64,000 bases of DNA, from the NCBI GenBank assembly GCA_021613535.1, contig CP075496.1:4278001-4342000 (forward strand), read 5' to 3'. The notes beneath the pieces were generated by a model, which did no database searches, had not been told where the DNA came from, and worked only from the letters and a program-made list of their open reading frames with translations. The position numbers were made by a program, and so were the translations under genes. Origin of the DNA: Adineta vaga (Eukaryota; Rotifera). Each line of letters begins with the position of its first letter. The first letter of the stretch is position 1. Positions 13,933 through 25,924 of this stretch are shown here, one piece after another.

Positions 13933-16333
13933 ATGATTTCCGTTGTTTCTTCAGTAAATGCAGCATCTATTGATTCTCGTATGTTAAATTAATTATTCAT
14001 AAGAACTGTATTCATCTACTATTTGAAATATCACTTCTAGTCAAATCACTTACAGCAGCTGATAAACTTCGTGACCTTCTCATACAATTAGACAATGGCG
14101 ATCCACCATTATCGCCACCTTTACTTCAATCAAGTTCACCTAAAGTATAAATTCAATCATTCATATCTTTCATTGTTTGTATCTATATTCAATAGATACC
14201 AAATGATTTTCTAGAATCAAGTGATCTCCATATACTCGCACAAACAGCTGATGAGATAAATAATCGTTTAAAAGATGAAAATAAAGCATTACGTGTAAGT
14301 ATTCATATACAATGGAAATAAAAATAAATCTGAAAATTCTCTTAACATTTGCAACATAGATTGAAAATACTAAACTTCGATCGAATGTTGTCATTTTAAT
14401 CGAAGAAAACAATCGCTTATATGAAGAAATGCGAAGTACGTTCGTATCAGATATGCTTCGTTTAATCAATATGGATGATGGACGGCAACATACCAGTAAA
14501 GAAGTATAATAAAAGAAAAGAAATTCTTCATGTACATGTATTTTTCTTAGTCACAATTAGTCGATCTATATACGAAAAAGATGCGTAGTCTAGAAATTGA
14601 ATTCAAAGAAGCAAAGTATGTATCATTCAGCGAATTGAAATCAATCGATATCGTTTGAAATAATTCTAGGGAGAAATTGAACATGTATGAAACTGCTTGG
14701 CATGCACCGAATGAATTGATGAACTGTCTCAAATGTGGTGCTTTTCTTCCATTTAATCAACATTCTTTGGAACATAATGAACGCTTTGCAGATATGATTG
14801 AGTAAATATTCTTGAAAATAATCTAGTCTACTGACTGAATGTTATATCATAGAGAAAACGAAACGAATAAACATAAGATCTTGCAGATGCAGGTAAAAGT
14901 TGAGAAAACAGAAACAAACGAGCAAAAAGTATTAGCTAAATTACAAGAATCTCTGGTTATTACTGAACGTTGTCAAATGGAAAAGGCAGAAGTAGATGAG
15001 ATATGTTTTTTGTAAACTCTGATTGACCAATTTCTTCTTTCATCAATTAGGCAATTGTTGAACGTGATCTTATTCAACGTGAACTGATTGAAACACAAAA
15101 GAGATTAAACAAATTAATTGAGGAAATCAATGAAAAAGTAACGAATGAAACACGAACTATTGAAATCATATGTCGTGAACGATTGAAAGACAGTGAAGAA
15201 AAAGTAATTTCATCAATGAATTAAAAGACAGCAAGACTTTTCGTTGATTTAAGATACAAAAAACAGAAGATAAATGTTCACAATACGAATTAATTATTGA
15301 TCGATTAGCTCGAGAAAAAACTTCTTTAGCAGCTGATCTAGATGTATGGAAAGAATGTATTCAACGGCAAGAGCTTGATTTAAGTCAAGTAAAGTATTTC
15401 TTCTTTTTATCTATAACTATATGAAAATGATGAATTGTTTTGTTACATTTCAGACAACAGATGCAGTTAAACTTCAAATTCAAAAAGCAATGCGTGAACG
15501 TGATGAAGCAAATGCGAATACTATGCAAATTCGATCGAATTTCGAGCAATTCTTATTACAAAGTAATCAAGTAAGATCATCTAGTAATCAAAACAACAAC
15601 AATAGCACAGACCATATTTAGGATTTTCTTCAACTTCGATATCAACTTAGTTCAACACAAAATCGTCTTCATGATATTGAAAGTGAATTATTGAATTCGA
15701 AAAAGCAATGTTTGGATTTAACCGAAGAAATCAATCAATTAACACGAGAAGTATAAAACTATTTCTTATCATTCAATTTTCTTCTTGATTTTGCTTCTTC
15801 TCTAGAACCTAATGTTAAAAAATGTTAAACAAACATTAGAACAATCTCGTGAAGAAAATTTAGATGCAATAGTAGTCATATTAAAACAACGTGAAGAAGA
15901 TCATTGTAAAACAATTGAAAAACTTGATTTAGAACGTCAACAGTCATTATCACATCTTGAAGATCTTGTTCAACATCAGAATACTATTTTGAATAAACTT
16001 CGATTATATTCACGAGACTTAACAAATGAAATTGAAAGAATCCTACAACGAAAAAATGCGATTGTACAAGAAATAACAATTGAAAATCAAGAATTACGAA
16101 TGAAATTATCTAATGCATACGAACGTTTAGATCAAACAGATACACAACTAACAGAACATAGTAATACTCATATGAAATATAAACAACGAATGGTTGAATT
16201 AAATAATAAAGTAAAGGAATATGAATATACCGTATGTAAATCTTTGAGCTTTTCAAGATTTCTTTTTTTTTAATTATCAATATGATTTTAGATCAGTAAA
16301 CTCAATGTACACGATTTGATTGTGAACAAATGA
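13933..16333 (+). CDS. SDCCAG8: SDCCAG8-like centrosomal coiled-coil protein
   Basis: About ten short exons encode an almost entirely coiled-coil protein. Features matching SDCCAG8 (centrosome/basal-body protein, nephronophthisis and Bardet-Biedl gene) are: an N-terminal short helix (AADKLRDLLIQL), a Cys/His knuckle (CLKCGAFLPFNQHSLEH, about 14730-14772) at the place where human SDCCAG8 has its CLKC motif, and a C-terminal stretch (NTILNKLRLYSRDL, then HMKYKQRMVELNNKVKEYE) resembling the human LTSQNTFLTKL and ETMKQRLRQLDK segments. The start is ATG 13933. The first intron, about 13978-14040, joins DSL to KSLTAADK in frame. The stop TGA is at 16331-16333 and an AATAAA lies near 16407. Coiled-coil proteins are easy to misassign, but the Cys/His knuckle plus C-terminal motif make this likely. 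It sits just downstream of CPLANE1 on the same strand. Confidence 0.68.
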
Positions 16334-16543
16334 AAAACGAATGTTTATATCCCGGTGAAGTCATTTTATTTTTTTATTAAAATATGAATTCTTATTTTCT
16401 TTTATCAAATAAAAAGATAGTATCTATATATGTGTATTATTTGGCAGTGAGCAAAACCCATCCAGGAAGCATACAAAATATCTAACTTATCAAAGAGATT
16501 AAACACAAGAAAAAAATATATGTACTGTTTTTCTTTAGTATTT

Positions 16544-18532
16544 TTATGAAGCAGATGATTGCCGTGCCTCATTGAGATTAACAGTGAAAGCAACCGGGGT
16601 TTTAGCACGCTTTCGTCGTCGAACATTATAGAGTTCTTCAACATTAACCGTATCACGAGCTCGTTGAGCACCAGATTGTGGTAAATTAGGTAAACTAGGT
16701 TCATCAAGAACAAATGTATCACGTCTTTCTAAACTATTGCCTAAGGGTACTTGTTCTTGAATTGATGCCATAGGAGGAAATCGACTTCTTCCTCTGCCAA
16801 CGAAACTATTTCCAGCACTTACACCTCCTCCTCCTCCTCCTCCTCCTCTTCCACTACCACCAAAGATGGGTCGATCATCACCTTCTAGTGAACGTGCTGC
16901 TGTTGTGCTTGCAACAAAATTACGACGTGGAGATGGTTCTGGTGCTGTCACTGATGTTCGTCGAGCAGATCGAGCATTGTTACTAGCAAATGGATTTGAA
17001 CCAAAGAGTGAAGATTGTTGTTCTGTTGAAACAGTATGAGATGATAATGAAGTTCGTCGTGCTGGTACTGTTAAATTATGATCTGCAAATGGATTATGAT
17101 TACTATTCGAAAGGTGATTTTGTGTAGAACGATAACCAATAGTTTGAGAAAGCATCGATGTTTGTGAGGTATCCATATGTCGATCTAAAAGAGTGAAAAT
17201 GAAAATATGCGAAATTCATTGATGATTTACGTTGATCATTGTAAGATCGTTCTCTAGAAGCTGTTGAATTTCTTGATGTTCCTCCATAATGTGTTGAAGT
17301 TTGTGGATATGGTGCTGCAGAAAATCGTGGTTGTTGATGACTATGATCTGAAGACATATCAATCAATTGACCGAAACTTTGTATTGAAGAAGACATATTT
17401 GCTTGATTATCAAATACAAGTCGTAACTGAATAAGTTTTGTTGATAAACGAGAGAAAGAGACTATCATTATTACCTGCTCACCTTCTGCATATCTGTTGG
17501 TATTTGACTTTGTAAAGTTTCAATTTGTTGAGAATATCGATTGCATTGTGCTCGCATATTTGCTACATCTTTATCATTAATCAATTGTCCACTTTAAAAA
17601 TGCGTATATAAATCCAAAAGCTAATAATTAGAAAAAAGAATTTCCTTACTTTGAAATAGATGTTCCAACTGCGTCACAAAAACTGGCAACACTTGCTAAT
17701 TCAACTTCTGCAGTTTCTTGTTGTAAACGAAATGTTCTAAAATTACACAAATTTCATCGCTATAAAATACGACTGACAGCAGAAGAATTTTGTTTTTCGT
17801 AAAACCTTAATTGTGATTGCATATAAACTTCTGTCTCCGTTAATAATGCTGTTTCTCGATGTTTCAATTCATCAATTAATATACCAATAACTTGTATTAT
17901 ATCTCGTCGAATTTGATCATGATTTGCTTTAACATTATGAACACGTTGTTCATAAGAAGCAATTTTTTCACTTAATTTTGGCAAAGAACGACGTAGTTGA
18001 CTAACAGATGCACTGATATTATAAATTGCTTCACGTAAATGTGGTTCACGACAATTTGTACAAATAAATTTCGAACAATCATTACATTCAATCAATGCTA
18101 ATAAATAATAATAATGTATCAATTTGTTTTTAATAACAATCAGAATTTAATTTCACGTACTTTGTTTTTGTTCTCTACAAATGTAACAACGATCAGGTAT
18201 GTCAGTAATCGTTGTCGGTGGTGGTAAATCAAGAAATCCAATCATTGTTAGATTAGAAGGAAAAGCTTGAACACCACCTGATTAGAAAAAGAAAAAAATT
18301 GATTTGATTTTTGATTCTTTTAAATAAAACCTGATGGAATCTGATGTTCACGACGACATTCAGGACAACGTAATGAACGTGCTCTTGGTTCGATCAAACT
18401 TGTTAGACATGGTGTTAAACAAAATGTATGCATACATGGTAAAACTTTGGGAAGACGAAATTTATCCAAACATATTGGACACGTTGTCAAACGTTCCATT
18501 TGATTTAATCGATTTTCTCTGACTGTAGGCAT
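16544..18532 (-). CDS. RING/B-box (TRIM-like) E3 ligase resembling Drosophila thin, no NHL domain
   Basis: The start ATG at 18532 leads directly into a C3HC4 RING (CPICLDKFRLPKVLPCMHTF ... CPECRREHQIP). After an intron near 18280-18330 comes GVQAFPSNLTMIGFLDL, closely matching the linker of Drosophila thin/abba and related RING-NHL proteins. A B-box-like zinc segment (CYICREQKQ ... ECNDCSKFICTNCREPHLRE) and a coiled coil (about 18070-17810) follow. Further exons continue to about 17470 and then become low-complexity: Ser/Arg/Asn-rich, with an eight-glycine run near 16825-16850. The frame stops at 16544. No NHL beta-propeller, present in thin and other TRIM-NHL proteins, is visible before the stop. 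Likely role: an E3 ubiquitin ligase. It converges on the SDCCAG8-like gene with about 210 bp between stops. Confidence 0.72.
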
Positions 18533-21500
18533 TGTTTGATGAGAATTCTTTTAAAAGATTTTGTTTTTTTCGTTTTGACAAATCAATTCATTTGTTATTC
18601 AGGTAAAGAAATATGAGAATATACAAAACCATATTTGATATTGAGCAGTATCCGTTAGCAATTACCTTCATTATATTCCAAACAAGATGTCGCAATCTAA
18701 TGGAATATTTCAAGGACTTGTTTCGAACATAAATATATACTCATAGGTTGATTGACTGAAAGAAATATTTTGTCTCTAATAAGATTAACATATGCAATAT
18801 GATTCATATAAAGTTATTAATATACAATGGAAAGAGAATAATTATGAATAATTAATACACCCAATTAATCTTTTAAAGACGTTTTATATGAAAAAATGAT
18901 AGTTGTTTAGTACTTTTATTTCATCTGGACGAGGCATTTATGTATCTGAGGTTAATAAAACTCTCTTAATGATTTCATTCAATATGTCCTCTCATAGTAT
19001 TACCCGGAAATCTACCAAATGAGTCCACTTATAATTCACAAGAATAATGAAAGATTCTCAGGGATAATCATTCGATCAACATACTTGTATTCATATAGAA
19101 GTCATAGATAAATAGACAATATAGTTTTATGTTATTCATGCTTCTATATTATGAAAGAAATATATATAAGAAGGAAAGTAAAAGTATCAATCTACTGTTA
19201 AGAAAACATTAGTGACACATGATATAATGATATATCAAGGTAGACAGAATAAATGGAAGAACATATATACATTTTAAAAATAGAAGTTTTTGTATTCTGT
19301 GATAGTTGACCTTTAATCCTTCCGGCTAATCTCTGATGTTGATCCTTATGACTCATAATCGAATATTTCAGGGAGATTTGTTGTATGTTGAGCAATTAAC
19401 TTTCCAAATGGTGATCATCGTACATATGATGTACTACATAGAAATTGAAATCAGTATGCTAATCGTCAAAATGTAGATTCTCAAAATAGATCATTCGATG
19501 AAACTCCAACACATATGCTAATAGCTCATACTCATAAACTAATATTCCTTTCTACTTGCAAGAATTTTCATACCTTTACTCCTAATTATATTTAGAATAT
19601 ATGTTATCGTAAATATTATCAGCATGAACCAAGTCAACGTTTCTAAGAGTACATTCTCGTTTTTTTTCCTAAAAATTGTCTATTCATCTTGTCATCAAAT
19701 GAGATAAGTAATAAACTTTATGTCACTTAATGAAACCACTTACACAACATGGAAATAACATACCATTTAACACTCGAAACCTTTGCTTCTGAACCTTCAT
19801 AGGAACTGTTATGAAAAGTGTTTGATTCAATATAAGAAATTGTTCATCTAGATGATCAACATGAACAAATACTTGTCCGATGGAAGGAAGTAATGTTATG
19901 TTGACATTTCTTGAACAAGCAATGATTCGTTGTATAATAGTCTTGTTACATCAAGGAATTTTCGAAAAAGATCAATCATCTAGTACACACTTTTGGGTCA
20001 AGCTGAGTTCTAAAAGATGCCTGAAATTTGTTTGTTTGGAGTGTAGATATAGAAATTGCGATTCTAATTGGCAGCTGTTCAACAGACTTTTTCACTATCG
20101 TCATCATAATGATATTAGTGATGTATTCAATATTTTAGTCTTTGTTGTTTGTCTGATATTTCCATCTTATAGTTCCTTTCATCATTGCATGTCACTAATC
20201 AATGAGTAGATTATCTTGGCCGTTTTCGTGTGCACTAAATTAATTTTAATATTTAGCCGTTAGTTGTTGTTTCATCTTCACTACATACACACGCATAGAG
20301 ACACTTCAGCACGAATAGAAATGAAGTAGAAAAGAAAAACGAAGAACGATAATGACGAGAGAACTATTTTCAATTACTAGAGTTATTGAATCATGATATA
20401 TTTGTCAAGTATTCTCGAATGGTAAGTGTGATCGGTTGAAATAAACTTACAATCATGCTAGAACTTGTTGTTTAATTATCGTGAAATGTTTTCTAAAATA
20501 ATATTAACAATGATGAAATTAGTTATTATAAATGATCACAAATTCTGAAAGCACATGTTGCTAATGTTATTAATAGTGTTTTCTTGTCGAAATCGATTCA
20601 TTTTCTTGGTATGAAATAGCATGAATTTTTTTTTATTGAATTTATTTGTATGTATGTATGCGTGAGTTTAGTTTTTTTTACATTCTCTCTGTCTATCTTT
20701 ACGTAAAACATTCTGATCATATATTTAACATGAAATGATGCTTGTTAAATTAGTGGCTCATAGACGATTCGGTCGTACATCATTTTCTTTTTCCTCTTAA
20801 TGTGTTTTTTTTCGCTAGTTTATCTCTGGAAGTTTTTTTTTGTCAGAATAATTTAATTTCTAACTGAGTTATTGAGCGAATTTTATCAGATAGAATATAG
20901 AATAGAAACAACGGAGAAAGAAAGAGAGGGAGCAGAGCAGAACATAAAATGCTCAAGATGTAAAACAAGAGAAGAAGAGAAGAAGAACAAGAGGAAGAAG
21001 TTATAGAGACTTTCAGTTATTATTTCTGTTTGTTGGTAGATAGCTCGATGTGAAGAGAGGAATGCATACTAGGGAGTGAATGAACAAATGACTGAATGAA
21101 TGTCGGAGTGAATTGGTGATGATGGAGTGATAGGAAAAAAACGCAAAGATCTAGCATGGTAATAGAAAAGAGAATAAGAATAAGACGAAGGAAAAGAAGA
21201 GAAAGAAGAAGGAGAAGAAGCCGGAGAAGATGATGCTGTTGATGGAGACGACGAACATTGGGGAAAAAAGAAAAAAAAGAACACACATACAAGAAGGAAA
21301 CACGACTGATTTCTGTGTTGTGCTCGCTGGTCTTTGTTGTTTGAAGGACACGGAAAAAAAAGAGAGGGATTCATTGCGCATACTTCGATGACTACTGTTT
21401 GTTTTTTTATAAATTACAAATTTGTATATCAGCAAGACTGTCAAGTGGTAACCCTATGGTAATAATACATTTTTCATCAATCATTCCATGATTATCATAG

Positions 21501-23118
21501 GTTTTTAGGAAAAAACAATTGATTTTCTTTTTATTTATGGAGTTCTATTTCGCTGACAAGTATAAAAACGATCGTGTTTCTAGTCATGTTATCACATTAT
21601 CTCCATATCTTCACTCGTTTTTTTAGTCGAATCGATCGACGCGCCGAACAAATATCCCTAAGGAGTTGTTGTTGATGTTCTTATTGCCACAAGTATTTGA
21701 GTTTTTTTTTCTATCGTTTAGAACAATTCAAAGATAAGAAGCAAATAGATCTGGCAAGCACATATATATAAATATATATTTGTCATCATATGCGATCGTA
21801 TATGAGTCTTTGTATATACTTATAAGCGCGTAGTGACGACAAACTATTTATAATTGATCCCTGAAAGTGCATGCGTGCGCGCATTCAACATCTTTTGACA
21901 TAATGATGGGCTGTCGCATCGTTTCTCTTCCTCCTTCTTCTTTTTTCTTCTTTTTTTACACATACATAATCGATTAGAATGAGGTAACCATATGTAGAAA
22001 ACTATCTCAAGCATATCTAAATAGATAGATAGATCGATCGATCAATATATATATATAGCTATATATGAATTTGGTAAACATATAATTGCCCTATGAGATC
22101 TACTTTTTAGAATAATCAAACAATACATTGACAGATCTCTTTCGAAACTTTAATTGATATAAAATGACCGACATGATAGAATAAAATATCTAAGTTTATT
22201 GTGTTAGAATTCTTATTAAACAATATAACACTATTTTTGATGAATAGAGAAGGTAAGAAGTAACATAATGACTTTTTTTTATAATTCATTTCCGACATTA
22301 TATTTATGAAAAAAGAAACATCCAGGCTTTTCTCCTTGAAATGGTTTCTTGAAATTAAAAAGCTTCTTTTTATTCTCTTGTATCTATTTACAACGAATAC
22401 TTCTTTAAATCGGATTCAGACATACATAAAAGAACTAAGTATGTTGACAATTTCTAACTTCTAAGAATTCAATGACTTTTGTTAAAACTAACATTAAGAA
22501 AACTTAAAAATTCATGTTCTTTAAGATTCATTACTATATTATAGCCTTAGAAAATGTTTTTTACTTGTTTATTTTCTATAGCTTTGTATGTTTTATTTAT
22601 TAGTTTATTTGACTTCTCGATTGTGTGATATTTATCTTGAGAAAATGTATTAGACGTAAAGACTATTTTTGTCATAGTTTGTCTGTATATGTTGTAACAA
22701 CCATTGAATCTATCGATAATAGGAGTGACGATGTGATGATGAGTTTTGTAAGACTATAAAAGGAAGAAAAAGAGATAGAGTATATAAAAGAGAAAATAGA
22801 AAAAAACAAAATTTGCCCGCCGGCACTAAATCCGTCATCGTATGATTGTCAAAATCATTTTTTCTTTTGGTTTTTATATTGTTGCCGATATACATACGAT
22901 AGACAATTGTCAATGACGAGTAATTACATTCGATTAGATGATATTCTTCGATTCCGTACGAATAACTTATTTTCAATTACTTTCATTAGAATTTTCTTAT
23001 ATATTCTCTACATTCTTCTTCTATTTATTCAGATAAAACACTTGGTTTCATTGATAATTAGAAACACATAATCGCGGTACTTGCTTTGAAGAAGATAGAG
23101 AATAATAAACCATAGAAC
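18533..23118. other. Gene-poor 4.6 kb interval with possible decayed coding remnants
   Basis: No complete gene is supported. Around 19390-20210 (+) there are protein-like stretches broken by stops and frame changes; the longest open stretch is 19880-20209. None has a family I recognise. A purine-rich tract spans about 20885-21000 and continues in patches to 21360. Open frames on its opposite strand around 21020-21444 are Ser/Phe/Leu low-complexity shadows of that tract. GATA/GATC-rich simple sequence occurs at 22019-22060. The right end presumably holds the promoter of the channel gene. Confidence 0.55.
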
Positions 23119-25924
23119 ATGTGTCATTATTGTGCCTATTTAAAACATGTTCAATCATCATCTTCAACAAATATCTCAAATCAAAATTCATCTTCTGTGC
23201 GTTATCATCAACAACGTCAAATACGATCATATAATCTAACTGTACCACTATGTCTTGTTAGTTTAACATTATTTTTCATTATGCTCAATGTTACTCTTGT
23301 TCTTTCACAATCGTCACAAATTCAACAACAACGAGATCAATCATCAAATAAAATTTTACAAGATACTCCACAAGGTAAAGCTTATTTTCTATTTATTTAT
23401 CAACAGTTTTCGAATGAAAAAGTTCGTCTTGTATCTTGACAATACTCTTATCTTACTAAAATAAGGAGAAAGAAAAGGATTTATCTTGAGATTAAAATAT
23501 TTCATTATTCTTTGAAAGAACAATAGATTGGTCGAAGATTACAATCTAATCTAAAGAAGATTTTATTATTTCTAGATTTTTTCGGTGTGAATACAAATCT
23601 TGATGAAGATCAACAACAAGCAAAATATCGTGAATATGTCTCATCAACTATAAAAACTGCCAATTCATCATTGACTGTTCTTCCGCCGCCAAAGAGACGT
23701 TTAACATTTGAAAAACGTCTTATTCGTGATTTACTTGATAATTATCCAACAATTTATGCACGTCCAATACGAAATGTATCCGATCCATTAATTATTTCAT
23801 TTGGTTTAACTTTAACACAATTATTTGATGTGGGTTCAACCGGTCAAAAAATGCAAACGAATACATGGAAAACATTAAAATGGCAAGATATGAATTTAGC
23901 TTGGAATCCAGATCAGTATGGTGGTTTAAAAACTGTTTGTTTACCAGCAGATTCTATATGGACACCGGTAAAAATCAAAGTTAACATAAAACAAATTGAA
24001 ATTGTCTTCTACTTCTTTTCTAGGATGTTGTCTTAGATAATTATGCTGATGAACGTTTAAAAGATTGGCGTGAAATTTCTGCTGTTATTCAACATACAGG
24101 TGATATTCTTTATGTTCCTGCAACTATGCAGTTTAGTGTATGCTTTCTTGATATAACAAATTTTCCTTATGATATGCACGAATGTCCATTAAAATATCGT
24201 TCATGGACATATGATCTCTCAAAATTAGAACTTGTTTTTAAAGATGATTTATTTGGCATTGATATGACAGCATACGTTGATTCAAATGAATGGAGAGTTA
24301 AACCACTTGAAGCAAAAAAGAATGTTACAAATGATACGTTTTCTTTATTAACATTTACAATGAATATTCAACGAAAAGGTGGTCTCTATGGATATATTCT
24401 AATATTACCATGTTTACTCTTATCTGCAGCAACAATGGTCGTCTTTTGGATTCCACCAGAATCACCAGCAAAAATGATTTTAACTATTTCAATTTTTTCT
24501 GGTCTATTCCTCTTATTACTGCTGTTGGCTGAATCCATACCTGGTAAGTAATATCGACTAGAGTTAAAATTGCATGTTAAATGGCGGAGTATAATTATTT
24601 TTGAAAAGAACTAAATAAGAAAATTATTCGTTGAATATTAAACTCTAGAAATACACTCAGGAATTGAACTAGTTCGATGAATCGATTCAGTCTACATATA
24701 TATAAATAACTATATATTTATAAAAGAAATCTCTAAAGATATTCATGAACAGTGTCTTAGTTTACAGTAGAGAATTGCTTATTTCTCTTCACGAATTACT
24801 AAACTTTCAGTTAACAAATTAAACTAGGAACGTATGCGGTCTTTTCAATTTCACATTTTAAATGGAAGAATACGAAAAAATAATTGATGCATTTCTTAAT
24901 GTTTATCGATCCATTGAGTGGAAACATCGCGCACCATTCAATATGTCTTCTATTGAAATGAAAATTTCCAAAAATAAACAAACAAACATGATCCTTTGAA
25001 ACAAAGTAAACTCAAGACCTCAGAGAAATATCTAGTCTCAGAATTCTTTCCTATTGTGTCTTTTCAAAATATATGAATAGTATCTTCATTAATAAAATTA
25101 TAGTAGTTATGTCTGCAATAATAATAATTATTAACTTTCAGCGAGTTCAATATAAATATTGAAAGAAAAATAAGTTTAATGTACAATTTGTTTTCTTTTG
25201 AATTACTTTAGGTGGTGGTGGTACACCTCAAATTGGTTATTATTATTGTATGAATATGGTTGTTGTTTCAGTAACGGCTGTCCTTGCTACTATCGTCATA
25301 CATATATATATTCGAGGTGATCGACGTCAAGGTGTACCTCCTTATATTCGACGATTATTTCTCCAAACACTACCTCGAATCTATTGTATGGCTTCAAAAA
25401 CACCGCCTAATCCACCGGGTCCTGTAACACCACGTTTTGGTTCACCAACACCTGGTGCTCTTCTTTTACCTGAACAAATCTTTCTAACACCACATTATCA
25501 TGAAGAAGAATTTTCTAAGAAACTTAAATTATTAAAACAACGCTTTCAAGATTTTCATCGACAACAACAACAAAAAACACTTGCTGCATCTGCGACTAAT
25601 GCTATGGCAAATGAAACTGTTGCTGCATTAAGTGTGAATTTACGTTCGATTGAAAATGATCTTAAAGAAATTCGAGATTATTTAAGACATATGAAAAAAA
25701 AAGTTGAAGATAATGCTCAATCAAATAAAACTCACGATGAATGGAAACAAGTAGCATTAGTACTTGATCGAACATTTTTCTTTGCTTATTGTTGTTGGCT
25801 TGTTCTCTCTCTTGTTATTATGTTTCCAAAAACACCCAGTATATCGAAAAATCTATGGTCAACACCAGCAACATCGAGTGTTATTAATACCACGACCGGT
25901 TTAAGCAATTTTACAATGATGTAA
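23119..25924 (+). CDS. Nicotinic-acetylcholine-receptor-type Cys-loop channel subunit with PAK pore entrance
   Basis: A pentameric ligand-gated ion channel subunit. The ATG at 23119 precedes a hydrophobic signal segment (about residues 41-62). The extracellular domain carries a loop D region (TWKTLKWQDMNLAW), SIWTPDVVLDNYA, the Cys-loop CFLDITNFPYDMHEC (13 residues between cysteines) and RSWTYD in loop B. No vicinal CC is present in loop C, so it is a non-alpha type. M1 is GYILILPCLLLSAATMVVFW, M2 follows PPESPAK, M3 is YCMNMVVVSVTAVLATIVIH, and M4 lies near 25775-25830. Introns at 23375-23575, 23968-24023 and 24544-25211 leave 1881 nt (626 aa), an exact multiple of three. The M1-M2-M3 layout and the IRR...LP motif after M3 fit nAChRs. 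The M2 entrance differs from cation channels (see findings). Likely a neuronal or muscle postsynaptic subunit; its ligand cannot be told from sequence. Confidence 0.9.

Noticed and set aside
21020-21444. Several overlapping minus-strand open frames
   Set aside because: They are low-complexity Phe/Ser/Leu translations of a purine-rich tract, with no domain-like pattern or splice context.
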